Shown here piece after piece: positions 1-11,040 of a stretch of 64,000 bases of DNA (positions are counted from its first letter, which is position 1; each line of letters begins with the position of its first letter). Under the pieces are notes generated by a model. It searched no databases and was not told where the DNA came from. It saw only the letters and a program-made list of their open reading frames with translations. The position numbers were made by a program, and so were the translations under genes. The stretch comes from Symbiodinium natans (taxonomy: Eukaryota > Sar > Dinophyceae > Suessiales > Symbiodiniaceae). The DNA lies in the NCBI GenBank assembly GCA_905221605.1, contig CAJNDS010000360.1, positions 1 through 64,000 of the forward strand, in the 5' to 3' direction.

Positions 1-330
1 CCCAGGGTGCGCTAACTGCGATACTCTCAGGACAGTTCGAAGGCATGGGTCTATGGCCTGATGTTAGGGATAGAAAAACTTCTCTATAAGTGCTGCATCA
101 TCCGCAGAAATTACAGTCAGTGCTGCCCTATGAGGGTCCCGGCGATGGATGCTTTCATGCCAACATGGTTTGACTGGAGAGTCATTCGGTATACATGCAA
201 GAATCAAGAGGCCGCAGGGAAACCGGGATTGCTGCACGATTGCGAAGTTGTCCTGAGTACACATGGGGTTTCGAACACTCTTGCTGCTATTCTTGTGCTA
301 CCCACATATTACACGCCAACACAAGAACAC

Positions 331-549
331 TCAAACCTCCCATACCAGTACTCTCTGCAGAACTGACGGATGGTTTTGGTCAATCTGTGCAGAAGTTTGA
401 GGTGTAGCGCCCTGTAAGAGGGTTCGGCGTTGTTTTGGATTTTCAACAGCCTGCTCAGCGGCATGTATGCCAAGATAGGAAGTATCTTGTTGAAATTCGG
501 CTTCTTGCAGATGATGCTTGGCTATGCTCACTTCCTTCTTTTTTAACAC
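331..549 (-). CDS. possible exon, unknown protein
   Basis: A minus-strand open frame of about 70 codons. Its upstream part reads like ordinary soluble protein (it includes KKKEVSIAKHHLQEAEFQQ), with mixed charged and hydrophobic residues and no low complexity. The window edge and the lack of a recognisable domain prevent assignment. It agrees in strand with all better-supported genes here. It could be one exon of a gene continuing past position 1, or a chance open frame. Confidence 0.22.
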   Translation of the reverse strand: MLKKKEVSIAKHHLQEAEFQQDTSYLGIHAAEQAVENPKQRRTLLQGATPQTSAQIDQNHPSVLQRVLVWEV

Positions 550-1032
550 TACAACAAGATAACCGACGACAGGCTGGAGTTTTGGTCGGTCTCAATACCC
601 CAAGTAAACCCCAAAATGACGCACACGTCAACCAGCTTGCGAAGCTCTTGAGCCTCCGAGGAAGAACCACATAAAAACAGTGGGGTAGTCTGAGGCACCA
701 GAATAGCCGGCGCCCTTGCCTTCGACATTGATCCGGTGGCATTAAGAAAAATGGAAAAACCTACACATGCTTCAGAATTACCGAAGCTGAAAAACTCAGA
801 CAGAGACGTCAGCGATCTTTCTCTGTGCTACACATGGCAACCGCATCTGTGTTGTGACTAAACCTAGATTTGATGAGAACTAGACAAGGTTCGGGTGGAA
901 CGTCAAACCCTAAACTCTAAATCGTAGTTTCCTTGTTCTGACAAAAGAATAGACTGCTTCCGATGCAACCCCAGCTGTACTGTAACTCCCGCAAGGCAGT
1001 AATGTTTGATTTTTCTCTCCGTTATCACAAAA

Positions 1033-1533
1033 CTACCGTAATATTACATACCATTTCCATAACACCAATATAAACCCTAACATTACCAAACTAGTATTCC
1101 AGCTGAGATTTCTGTCTGTCACCTGCCGGAGCCATGCCCTACGGTCAGGGAGGAAAATCAGGGCTCTCCAAAACGAAGGGCTCCCTTGAAAGGGTTCCTT
1201 CGTGATCATTATTTTGGGGCCGATATTGGGGTCCACCTGTCTTGGGGGCCAATTAAAGCCAGAAGTGCCCTGCGATTCGTGTCTTCGACGTGCGCGTCGT
1301 CCTGTACTCGCCAAGAAGAGGCAACTTGGAGTTGTTACATCCAAAGCATGCAGCGGTTTAAGGTTGAGGATTTGCGGTAAAGGTTTAGGGCAGAAGGTGC
1401 ATCCAAAGCCAGAGCCGCTTGCAAACCTGCAGAACCCCAATGTGAAGCAGTACAATAGGCTTTCCGCAACACTTAACCCGTCGAGTCCTAATCTAAACTC
1501 CTTGTATCCCCCAAAATTACCCATCATACTCAC
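1033..1533 (-). CDS. hypothetical minus-strand coding stretch
   Basis: A 166-codon open frame, the longest in the first 9 kb. The middle (for example GFNWPPRQVDPNIGPKIMI and PSFWRALIFLPDRRAWLRQV) looks protein-like, while the first third is hydrophobic and Cys-rich and may be intron. No family is recognised. The true exon is probably shorter and begins at an internal splice acceptor. Strand matches the other genes. Confidence 0.28.
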   Translation of the reverse strand: MSMMGNFGGYKEFRLGLDGLSVAESLLYCFTLGFCRFASGSGFGCTFCPKPLPQILNLKPLHALDVTTPSCLFLASTGRRARRRHESQGTSGFNWPPRQVDPNIGPKIMITKEPFQGSPSFWRALIFLPDRRAWLRQVTDRNLSWNTSLVMLGFILVLWKWYVILR

Positions 1534-1869
1534 CTATATGACCCCTTACATAACACTCTTTAAGGAATGTAAGTCATGGCCCGTACGTTGCTCGCTGACT
1601 AAACATCTGTTGCTTTGATTCTAGAAAGGACTTGTACCCTAAAGCCTTAACCCTAAATTGGTACTAAACCCTGTGCAGCCACAAGACTACAGATGTCAGC
1701 TGGTCTACGAAGGTTTCCGAAACGACAATGGTCTTTTGCATGGGGCTTCTCAAGAACCGTTTCAGGCATGTTGTTTAAACGCCATAGCTGTAACCAACAT
1801 CATGAATTCCCGCCCGGGTTGCACCGCTAAGGTTGTGGGCATAAAATGGAGCTCGCATCTTACCAAGCG

Positions 1870-1975
1870 AGATCTTGTGTCTAAGCTCCAAGTATCCCCC
1901 TTAATGACCCCTACGAAGCTGCCCTGTATAATCCCTCACCGCCTTGAAGGAGTTCAGACTATGGCTCATATGTTC
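1870..1975. repeat. family C short inverted-repeat element
   Basis: The left part reads TCTAAGCTCCAAGTATCCCC and the right part GGAGTTCAGACTATGGCTC. The ends are imperfect inverted complements of each other. The interior carries the short pyrimidine-rich phrases typical of this family (TTAATGACCCC, TATAATCCC). Related copies are near 1490, 21100 (inverted), 21830, 22890 and 35580. No coding capacity. Confidence 0.5.
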
Positions 1976-2079
1976 TCCTGGAGTTCCCGAACCACCCTAT
2001 GGCTGCAACGTCAGGGGGTTCTTCAAGCTTCTAATTCCTTTCTTCGAATATTATATCCCCCTGATGTCAGATAATACTA

Positions 2080-2650
2080 AAAACTCTGAAGAGAGCCACT
2101 TCAAAGGGCAAGCTATTCTTAGGGGCCTGCCAATAATGAATTGACGAGTCCTGAAGTCACTGGGAGGGGCATGATAAGGAATCAGGACGAATTAGGGATC
2201 TCTCGTACTTCTTCGATTTCAACATAGCGCCTCTACAGGATTACATATATATATGTATGTATATATCTTTATATACAGATAGAGGGACATATGATGTTAA
2301 GCACCGTTGATTCGATTGTTGATTCGATTTTCGTTGGTTTTAGATAGATGTGTATTGGTTCGAGCACGATTTTTCATTGACTCATGACAAACCTGACTAG
2401 ATTTGAATTGATCTTAATATGAACTTGAGCTGGATTACATCGGCTGTGCTGGGGGTTGAACTAGATTTCTATTGGTTTTTAACACATGGTAAGATGGCAG
2501 TTGATTCTACCTTGAACCGATCTTACTGCTATGTTAACTGGGTTAGGATTCAAGTAAATGTTACTTGACTTAGCTAAGCTTCAACTAGGTTTCAAAACAG
2601 AGCCTGCCCTATCTAATTCTTCCAGTACTTGATCCAGAAATGGTTAAACA
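2080..2650. other. gene-poor AT-rich stretch
   Basis: I see no exon on either strand. The stretch holds a TATATATG/TATGTATATA tract near 2245-2285 and a GTTGATTCGATT direct repeat near 2307-2330. It probably belongs to an intron or intergenic spacer. Confidence 0.4.
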
Positions 2651-2696
2651 AATGTGGGGCGGATAGCCCTAAACCCTATTGCCTGGAGCTCTTTAC

Positions 2697-2781
2697 ACTC
2701 GGCATCCGGACCGCGAATTCTTTCCGTTTCTTTTCTAACAGTCCCTTCCATTGGTAGAAATACCCATCTCTTTGGGGAAGC
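2697..2781 (-). CDS. probable internal exon, unknown protein
   Basis: On the minus strand a TTTCAG acceptor is followed by 85 bp reading LPQRDGYFYQWKGLLEKKRK and onward to MPS, ended by a GTAAAG donor. The peptide is basic and aromatic, with composition normal for a globular or helical region. Both splice signals are good. The flanking exons were not linked with certainty; the exons at 3252-3590 and 3832-3923 may belong to the same gene. Confidence 0.42.
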
Positions 2782-3251
2782 CTGAAACTGAAACTAGAGC
2801 TTCGACAACCGCTTTGTAGCTGCCGGTGCTTAAGCGGAGTGGGAGAATGAATGTAGGGACTAGGGTGTGATACAAGGAAAGTTAGAGGGATCCCCTTCAG
2901 CACCAGTTTGACAAGGGGCGCGACAAGATCTAAACACCAAGGTCCATGATGCTGGTTCTTGCGCGATTCCTTTATCTCAGACCTTCGAAGCTCTGATTGC
3001 TGATCTCAATTAAGCCTAAGACCATTCAAAAGTGCTTCGATGGTAGCTTCAAAAAGGAACCCCGAGAATCTAGTATGAATAGCCCTTATTTAAGCCCCTT
3101 TAGACCAGAACCTCTGGCTTCAACTCACGTGCTCCTCAAACATCATGTGGGATGCCAGGAAGAACGTTCGCCCAGGCCTTCACCAGGTTCAAGGCACTTG
3201 TTGTGTGTCCACACATGGCCCTAATGCATCATAAGAGCCCTGATATTGAAC

Positions 3252-3590
3252 GTGTGAAGCAGCGTGCCAAGAAAAACGGAGTACCAGTCGCCGTCATTGT
3301 CCCGGTCGTCCTCTCTGTCATCCTCGTCGTCGTCCTCATCTCTGTACTCGTCGTCCTACTCGTCGCGGTCGCCTTCCCTCGTCATTGTACGTCATTGTCG
3401 TCTCTATCCCAACGGAAGTTCAAATCTTGTTTCCGTATTGCTTCTGCCTGCGCTACACGATACAAAAACTCTTGCTCCTCCTCCTTTTGGCTTGTCACGG
3501 AACAAATCAGACTCCGCAAGGTGACCGGGGCGTGTGCGGGAAAAAATAAATCCTCCTCCTGCCCTTCATGAACCCCAAAGCCCAACTGAG
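3252..3590 (-). CDS. probable exons: helical charged segment plus Asp/Glu-rich segment
   Basis: On the minus strand about 65 codons end in KEEEQEFLYRVAQAEAIRK and then NFRWDRDDND, followed at once by GTACAA. Thirty-five bases later, after a TAG, the frame resumes as an acidic run (DDEYRDEDDDEDDREDD, then DRDNDGDWYSVF) up to a GTTCAA donor at 3246-3251. The two pieces are in compatible phase. Either a 35-nt intron separates them, or the triplet-like acidic tract has shifted frame by indel. The opposite strand gives a Val/Leu-rich frame that is a shadow of this acidic codon run. Confidence 0.4.
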
Positions 3591-3831
3591 GTTTTCGCAA
3601 CATGCGCGGTGCTACCAGTTGTAGCTGAAATCCTCATAATTGCTTGTGCTTCAAGCTTCTTCGGTAAGGGACCCAAGCGCCAGGCCCCAAACTAAGTCCG
3701 TTATCCTCTGCTGGCTTGAAAGAAACTGAAGCCTGGAGTAAATCTTCTAATCCAACTGAAGGTAGTAGCCATGGCCTAGGCCTATCAAAAACCGGCATGC
3801 TGAGCAGCTTTTTCGATAGCCAGACGAATAC

Positions 3832-3923
3832 GTGAAGCTCCTTGATGACTCGAGATGGGCACTAGCGAACTTCTGAAACATCTTTTGCGTGTGCTGGCTG
3901 GTGCCTCCGCCCTTTTGTTGTTC
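3832..3923 (-). CDS. probable internal exon, unknown protein
   Basis: A TTTTGCAG acceptor, 92 bp reading EQQKGGGTSQHTQKMFQKF and on to SSRSFT, then a GTATTC donor. It is hydrophilic and rich in Gln, Lys and Ser, with no recognisable motif. It lies about 240 bp upstream (in the transcribed direction) of the acidic exons and may be the preceding exon of that gene. Confidence 0.42.
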
Positions 3924-4271
3924 CTGCAAAACCGCAGTTTTGAAGCATGATCCCTTTACATTCCCTAACAACGCTGCAACGTTCTGTTCACGCGTGCCTT
4001 TGAAAGGATGAAGCAGTAGGTACAATAGTTTTACATGGCAAGCGCAGCGCTTTTAGGAAATACAACATGGGGCAGTCAAGAACGTCGACGCACCGAAACT
4101 AGAAGGTTTTTGGTTTTAAATGCACTACGCTTAGGCTTGGGTTTTCGACGCATCGAAGCGTTTAGGTAAGGCTGCTTACTGAGCAAGTCTGTACTTCGCA
4201 CATGTTTTGCATGCGAGACACTCACATTTTGGCCCAGTCCTTGTCCTTTGCAGGGCTGAGAAAGTCTTGGG

Positions 4272-4511
4272 GGCAATGGATACGGTCTGATCTGGAGGTT
4301 ATCATGGTTGGCACATGGATGCTCTACGGCAATGGATACGGTCTGATCTGGAGGTTATCATGGTTGGCACATGGATGCTCTGCTGCAATGGATATGGTCG
4401 GCACTGGATATAGTCTGACCTGGACGTTATCATGTTGGCACATGGATGCTCTGCGGCAATGGATATGGTCTGATCTGGACGTTATCATGGTTGGCACATG
4501 GATGCTCTGCG
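4272..4511. repeat. 56-bp minisatellite, four copies
   Basis: Units begin with GGCAATGGATA at 4272, 4328, 4384 and 4455. The first three are spaced 56 bp; the last spacing is 71 bp because of a 15-bp internal insertion. Each contains GGTTATCATGGTTGGCACA or close variants. Fifty-six is not a multiple of three, so translation changes frame between units; the open frames across it are not credible genes. Confidence 0.85.
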
Positions 4512-4799
4512 AAAACAACGGCAGGCGCCACGTTTTCGGCTGCAAAGTCCACGAAACACCGTAAATACCGATGTGGTCGGCGTGTGCGCGGCATGCGTGA
4601 ACAGCACGTTGCTGCCCCTAACAAGGACCCCGAGAATCCTCTTCTCCTACATGTCCTTGGGGTCGTTGCAATCACCCCAATTTAAGCAACTCCCAAAAGT
4701 CCTGCACTGTCTGACTGACCCGCGCGCCTGCTGCTGAGGGGCCTGTTCAGTGCGGTGACCCCAGGCGAATCCTGACAGAATTTGTAATTTCCATACATG

Positions 4800-5228
4800 C
4801 GGGGGCCTCAATCAAGATGCCTGGGGTTTTGGGACTACAGTAGAGGTTTGAATCTCAGAGTGTTAAGGTTTCGGGATGTCGTAGTTTCCATTGATAGGGG
4901 ACCACACTGCAGACTTCTGAATGTTTTGATGATTGACATTAAGGCTCCCCAAAGAGTGACTCTAAGATTTTGGGAGCCCTCAATTAGGGGCCTCGTGAAC
5001 TCTCGAACTACTGATGTGGGGTACCCATCCATTTCCCTTGGCAAGCGGCGCTAAGACTCAATGCACAGGATTCCGATGGGGCATTCTGCAAAGATTGATA
5101 TGACAACTAAATATTTGCAAAGCTCACTGGTATATCGTAGGGAGCGGATCAACAGGAATGATTACGTAGGGATATTTTTGCTTCATGCACGACTAACCAC
5201 CATGAAGAGGGTTTATGGAATGTTCATG
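4800..5228. other. no gene seen
   Basis: Short open frames exist on both strands, but none has splice support or convincing composition. Scattered TTAGGGG-like fragments are present. Best read as spacer or intron. Confidence 0.3.
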
Positions 5229-5425
5229 TGGGTGGCTTTGGCCGCATCTCTGAAAGCTTGCCTCCACTTGTCTTCTCCCTCCACCTGGGTGGCCCTGGCC
5301 GGACCCCTGGAATGCTTTTCTCCACTTGTCTGCCTTTATGTTGGTGGCCTTGGCCGGAACCCTCGAATACTTGTGTCTGCTTGGCGCTCTTTGTGTCCCT
5401 TCATGTGAGTGGCCACAGCCGGTGG
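5229..5425. repeat. about 57-bp degenerate minisatellite, four copies
   Basis: The phrase GGGTGGC(C/T)(C/T)TGGCCG recurs near 5229, 5287, 5343 and 5406, with interleaved CTTCTCCACTTGTCTGCCT-like sequence. Copies are more diverged than those at 4272-4511 and unrelated to them. Confidence 0.65.
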
Positions 5426-5539
5426 GCCCTTGACCCTGGCATCCTTCTAGATCTCTTATATACACTATATGTACCTTTACGGGTCCGTAGAATCACCCTA
5501 AAAAGGCTTCAGAGCCCATAGTAAAGGCCCTACTTCTAA

Positions 5540-6330
5540 CCTTTAAGTACTTTTGACAGAGGGCTTCGGGCCTTTTTTCTCGCATTGTCTCGGCCCTTGG
5601 TCAGAACATGGGCATGTGCAGAAGACTGCAAAGAGGGTCCATCCATATCACCCACGTGCCATCAGTAACATAATATGATCTACTACAGAAAAAACACGTA
5701 AAAGGGATCTTGCTGACCCAGCCCCAAAATTCAGACCTTGTTAGAATTTTTTAGTCTTGGCATTGGGGCCTCCTCCTCCTCATCGCAATTCTAGTGCGAG
5801 CAAGTAGATGTCCTAGCAACGGCAATGCTAATAATAAGTAACAGCGGGCAAAAAGCAACAGGAGCAATACTAGGTATTTATATGTAACGAACGATGAGTA
5901 ATGAGTAGTAGGTAATGAGCACGAAGCACAAGTAACAGGTGATTAGAATACCAGTAATGATGACAATTGGTATTTCTGCTTCTTGCACCCCTGCCGCTGC
6001 TGCTGGTATTGTAAGAGCAGCAGAACCAAGTGTATCAACAGGTACACGTTCTTCTAATCTACAGGAAAGCCTAAAGCCTGAGCCCTAAAGCCCTGCCATG
6101 GAGACTGCGCGCACGCACCCTCGGACGCGCGTGGCAACCGTAAAAAGCTCTACCAACGCACTCTTAGTAAAACGCGCCGAACCCTAAACTTTACCTAAAC
6201 CCTTGTCCCAAGCCTTAAACTCGCATACCCCCATCCCCTAAACCCTAAACTCTGCATCCCAAGGCTGCAAGCCTCCTTCAAGTCTTGCTTCGGAGAGCTG
6301 GGAGAAATTGGAGTTGCGACGACCGGGAGG
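5540..6330. other. spacer with short repeats, no gene seen
   Basis: Contains AGTAATGAGTAGTAGGTAATG-like tetramer/pentamer runs (5890-5955), a CTGCCGCTGCTGCTGG tract (5990-6007) and dispersed CCCTAAA units from 6180. No convincing exon on either strand. Confidence 0.4.
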
Positions 6331-6338
6331 AGCTTCCT

Positions 6339-7640
6339 GTATCAACTCAAGGGTTTTCAAGGGTTTGGGGTTTAGAGGAGTTTAGGGGTTTCGGGGGTTA
6401 GGGTTTACTGAGCCCTGGAAATCTACCATGTACTGCACGGTGTCTCATGTTGTGTTATCCACATTAAGGGATCTTGAGGAAAATACTCTCCTAGTATCCC
6501 CCATAAGAAGCCTTGTAATACTCCCCTATGTAATCCCCTAGAACCCTTTTTAAGCACGGACCTTTGAGTGTATGCCCTATAACCCTAAACGATAGGCGGG
6601 TCACTTGTGACTTCTCTCGGGTGTCACCTGTGACTTCTCTAGCCGGCCAATTTGCAACACCTCTCAGCAAAAATGCATGAAATCACTTGTGACTTCTCTG
6701 CCTTGGGATCGGGTTTCATCGGGTTTCAGCCTTGCATCTTGGACTTTCTCGCACGGGCTCGCGGTTTGGGCTCAGGGTTCAGACTCAGGGTTCAGGGTTT
6801 AGGGTTCGCGGTTTCGGGTTTACGGCTGTAGCGTTTGGGGGTTTTGGGTTTAGGGTCTGGGGTTTGGGGTTTAGGGTTGAGGCTTTAGGGTGACCTTTAG
6901 GACTTAGAATTTCGGGTTTAGGGTTTCGGGTGTAGGGTTTCGGGTTTCGGATTTAGGGTTTCGGGTTTAGGGTTTACGGTTTAGGGTTTCGGGTTTAGGG
7001 TTAGGGTTAGGCTTTTTGCGGTCATGGGATTGGGGTCTTGCCGTCCTGCCTCAGGGTTGAGGGTTTAGGGCTTGCGGTTTTAGGGTTTTAGGGTTTAGGG
7101 TTGAGGGTTTAGGGTTTAAGGTTTAGGGTTTAGGGTTTAAGGTGTAGGGGGTCAGCTTTTGCGGTCATGGGATTGGGGTCTTGCCGTCTTGCCTCAGGGT
7201 CAAGTGTTTAGGGCGCACGGTTTAGGGTTTGCGGTTTTAGGGTTTAGGGTTTCAGGTTTAGGGTTTAGGGTTAGGCTTTTGCGGTCATGGGATTTGGGTC
7301 TTGCCGTCCTGCCTGAGGGTTGAGGGTTTAGGGTGCACGGTTTAAGGTTTGCGGTTTTAGGGTTTAGGGTTTTGGGTTGAGGGTTTAGGGTTTGCGGCTT
7401 TAGGGTTTAGGGTTTTGGGTTTCGGGTTTAGGGTTTGGGGTTAAGGGTCAAGGGTTTAGTATTTAGGGTTTCTACAAGGAACAATATATAGTATACACGC
7501 ACCAAGAACAAACGCGACTCAGATGGATGCGACACGGATCCTAAGGTAACCTTTAGGGTTTAGGGTTTAGGGTTTAAGGTTAGGGTTTAGGGTTTGGGGT
7601 TTGGGGTTTAGGGTTGAAGGTTTAGGGGTTAAGCTTCCTT
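6339..7640 (+). repeat. degenerate telomere-like (TTTAGGG)n domain
   Basis: More than one kilobase in which TTTAGGG and one-base variants (TTTCGGG, TTGAGGG, TTTGGGG, TTTACGG) dominate the + strand. Embedded are three copies of a unit containing GCGGTCATGGGATTGGGGTC (starting at about 7018, 7161 and 7281; spacing about 143 and 120 bp). Variant content and the unique inserts argue for an old interstitial array rather than a chromosome end. Confidence 0.85.
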
Positions 7641-7979
7641 GCCCTAAACCCCCTTGGCCCATTCCCGGAGTTCTTAGTCCGTCCTCTACAATGTTTTATT
7701 TTCAAACTTGATGTTTTAATTTTGATGGATTGTTTGTGTGAGGGTTTTCCCTCTGCTTTGGAGGGGAGGAGGTGGAAGAGGGAGGAGAAGGGAGAGAAGA
7801 GCGAGGGAGGGCCGCCAAGGTAACCAAAGATCCGAAAGTAACGACACTGCAGCATTTTGTAAGGGCAGAGACTGAGAAGCCACAAGCGACACCGGCACAG
7901 AAGTCACAAGCGACACCCGATAGAAGTCACAAGCGACCCCTCTACCACCCTCAACCCTAAACCCGTAAACCCCCTTTAA

Positions 7980-9000
7980 GGAGTTTAAAGTCTAGCTGAC
8001 TCTAGCTCATGTGGAGGCATGATCTAGTAGCTTCTTACACTGAGCCACTTCGTCGCTGACGCCTCAAGTAGAGGGCATAGCCCAAACTCCTTTGAGAGGG
8101 GTTGCTATACCAAGGACCATATGGGGGACGAACAGGGAATTATTGGGTTATATGGGGCTAGATAGATAGGCACATTGAGAATTACCTGGCCAAGACCCCT
8201 GATCCCTAAACGCCAAACCCCGAACCCTACGGACGGACAAGCCTGGGGCCGTCCCCACTGACTCTTGCCTAGTTGAGAGGGGACCGGTTTTTCGAGGGTT
8301 CTTTCTTTACTCAAAGAAATGGTTGTTCCCAAACAAACTATACAGACCTCCTTACTCATTTATAGTGACACCCCAAAATCGTACCTCTGATTTTGGCAAA
8401 CCACAAATTCCTCCCCCAATTCGCAAGTCAGCATGAAGAAGCTTAGGGATGTGGCCCCATTGAGGCCGTTAAACATGAACCGTCCCCAGGCACTAAAAAC
8501 CAACACCTACACCCCCTAAGCCCTAAACGCCGAACCCTGAATCCTCAATCCTATCCCCTCACACCCACTCGCTAAGTTAGCCCTCCAAGTTTGCCTCTGG
8601 CTCTTTGCCAACTTGCTCCTCGCAGCTTCGGAGGTTCGGATCTCTCATGGAAACCCACCACAAGTAGAAGAGAGTTTAAGGCTCAGGATTCAGGGTTTTG
8701 GGTTGAGGGCGCCTGGCTCCCTGTTGGGAGATGATTAGAAATTAGACTTATGTATGGCTTCTTGGGCTCTGGAACAAGCTCGACGTTTGGAGTTCAGCAC
8801 GGTCGTTACAGTAGAGATGACACATTCACAGGTTTCTCTTTCGGAGCTTTCCTGTGGTAAGAGGCGTGAGTTGAGCTTGAAGCAAAGGTCATGGGCCATC
8901 TTGAAAACAGAAGGAATGTGTGCATAAGGCCCAGTGTTACCTCCCAAAACCGAAGTCATCCCACAGCCCGAAGGAATCACCAGCATTCAGGGACGAACTA
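7980..9000. other. no gene supported; dispersed CCCTAAA and family C fragments
   Basis: The minus strand has an 83-codon frame at 8735-8986 (its core reads RLLPQESSERETCECVISTV), which could be an exon, but splice signals are not decisive. Elsewhere there are only scattered CCCTAAA-derived words and family C-like phrases near 7985-8100. Confidence 0.3.
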
Positions 9001-9029
9001 AGCATCCTGCTTCACATGCGGGAAGGACT

Positions 9030-9190
9030 AAGCTATACGATAGTAGACAATGGTATACTACAACATACTGGACACAAACTGTGAATAGAAAAAATCGCAT
9101 GTAGTATACTATCATATACTATAAATAAACTAGAACAGATTAAGTATAATATACTATAATATAAACAGACTATGACGTACTATACCCTGA
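9030..9190. repeat. AT-rich tract with recurring GTATACTAT words
   Basis: GTATACTA/TAGTATAC words recur in both orientations. A similar tract occurs at 23215-23300. Likely a degraded low-complexity or element-derived sequence; no coding potential. Confidence 0.5.
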
Positions 9191-9707
9191 ATCGCCCTCT
9201 CAATAGCCTCGGCATCTGCATAGCCTTCAAGCCATCGCGCTTCAATCCTGGACGCAGAGTTTAGGGTGAAGACTTTAAGGGTCTGTCTACTCGGGTTTCG
9301 GGTTTAGGGCTAGGGCTCAATCACCCACCCAAAGAACCCTTTCGGACAAAAAAAGTATTCCTAGAGTAGCCCGCATGCCCCCAAGGTGTTCCATAATCAT
9401 CTCCTCACCTGCTAAGCACGCAATTCAGTTGGGAGCTTGCTCTTGTACTGCAGGGTTTAGGGGGAAGATTGTGTACACTTTGCGCTGGGTGCTGCGCATC
9501 TGAGTTCAGATGCCGTTTTTCATTTGCCAGAATTTCGGTGAAGCTACAGGCTCCGAATATCGTTTATGATTGGGATGTGGCCTGTTCTCCAAAAGATGGG
9601 CTTATCTTGGTTATACAGTGTATTACCGCGCCTAATATTTCGGGATACCAAGAAAGGACCCCGCCAAAAGGGTTTCCAGCACCCCGTCCTTCTGCGAATC
9701 CCCTTGC

Positions 9708-10123
9708 TGAGCAATGCCGCCGATGCCATCAAGCCGAGTGCCAAAGCAAGGAACAAGGGAAGTATCACCAAGTCCTGCAAAACAGCAACTAGAATCACTA
9801 GAACAAAGTTGGTTGAAGAACAGTAACCAAGGCGGAAAGCACAGCTGGATGAGCAGTCCCAGGGATGGTGGCAACAAACAGCCGAAAGCACAGGAAGGAC
9901 GGCTCGCCACCAATTGGGAATGTTTGGATTATGGCGGGTGGAAGAGCTGCGTGTAGCTTCCAGTCGCTCCAGCGATGATGTGCCTGCATGCTATACACCT
10001 CCTTGAAGGAAATTTCGAGCAAGGGCTGGCCTTCAATTTTACGCAGATTTAAAACCAGCATGGGAAAGGTGAAGTGCGACGTGCACACACTACTTGGTGT
10101 TATGAGTACTCTCTTCTGCTACG

Positions 10124-10160
<37 letters not shown>

Positions 10161-11040
10161 CTGGTGTTTTGCGGAAAAGCCTGCCAGCGAGGGGCTTCAG
10201 CTCACAATGCAGACGCGTGTCGGCCATGAGTCCAGAATCAAAGAAAAAGTAGTGAGAGAATGCTGCTGCCGCCTTCTCATTAACAATAGCAGTATTCTAT
10301 TTGCACGAAGCATGCCAACTGCAGCATGGAAATACAAGAAGCGGTCGCACCTTGTAATTAGTCAAGAGCCCAAGCATGTCCTGGAGTAAGCTCATGCCAG
10401 TGCTCATGTACCAGCCGTGTGCATCTGCCAGGCGGACGTTCGCCAAGAACAGCATCGTGTAGACCAAGCATACAAGCCTCCATTGGGCTGGAGGTGAAGG
10501 GCTTCGGTTTGGGCTTAGACTGTGTGTCTCCCCACTTTTTTGTGGCTCTCATGATGACCCCGGTTAACATTTCCGCGTACATTGCAGAAAGCTGTTTGGG
10601 CCTGCTGGTTTTTCCCTAGTCTCTGAGCCATGATCCGTCACTCCTAAACGATGCCAGGCAGCGAATAGACCAACCAAATCAACCAAAATGCCAGGGCTCG
10701 GCACTTCCAAACCCTCATTTGCCACTTCTTCGACCTTTCTGTCCAGTCCTTCATTGCGGAGGAGCTTATCCAAAAAAAGCTGTTTCAAGGGTTCCCTTGA
10801 AGGCATCGATTTGGTTCTTTTGTGGCGCCTACATACGGGGGACAAGGGAGCCTTCTTCGACTTACATTACCAGAGAAAAGCAGTTTGCAGAGTTGGGGCT
10901 CCTTGGAGGCGGCAGTTGGGGATTCCTCGGCCCTGGGGCCGAGGCTATGCAATCGTGTAGCGCTTCGGCTGCGTACCTAGAGAGTCGGGCTTGCAGACCA
11001 CCAGGAAGAGGGGTTCACAGAATGCCCAAGATACGAGGCT
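9708..11040 (-). CDS. exon cluster: membrane-helix exons near the 3' end
   Basis: Minus-strand exons, in order. 10977-11040: acceptor CCCCAG, SLVSWAFCEPLFLVVCK, donor GTACGC. 10642-10795: acceptor TTCAAG, EPLKQLFLDKLLRNEGLDRK then a hydrophobic VDLVGLFAAWHR, donor GTGACG. 10351-10477: LVYTMLFLANVRLADAHGWY then MSLLQDMLGLLTNYK, donor GTGCGA. About 9999-10065: NLRKIEGQPLLEISFKE, donor GTGTAT. 9708-9774: acceptor TTTTGCAG, DLVILPLFLALALGLMASAA, with a GC donor. Three of these contain a probable transmembrane helix. A (CTG)11 tract sits in the intron at 10125-10157. The family is unrecognised; coding character is good for the 10351 and 10642 exons. Confidence 0.5.

Noticed and set aside
3152-3571. 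A plus-strand frame with a Val/Leu membrane-like stretch
   Set aside because: It is the antisense of Asp/Glu-rich minus-strand coding; no splice or start support.
4202-4685. Trp/Met-rich open frames over 4.2-4.7 kb
   Set aside because: They translate the 56-bp minisatellite in shifting frames.
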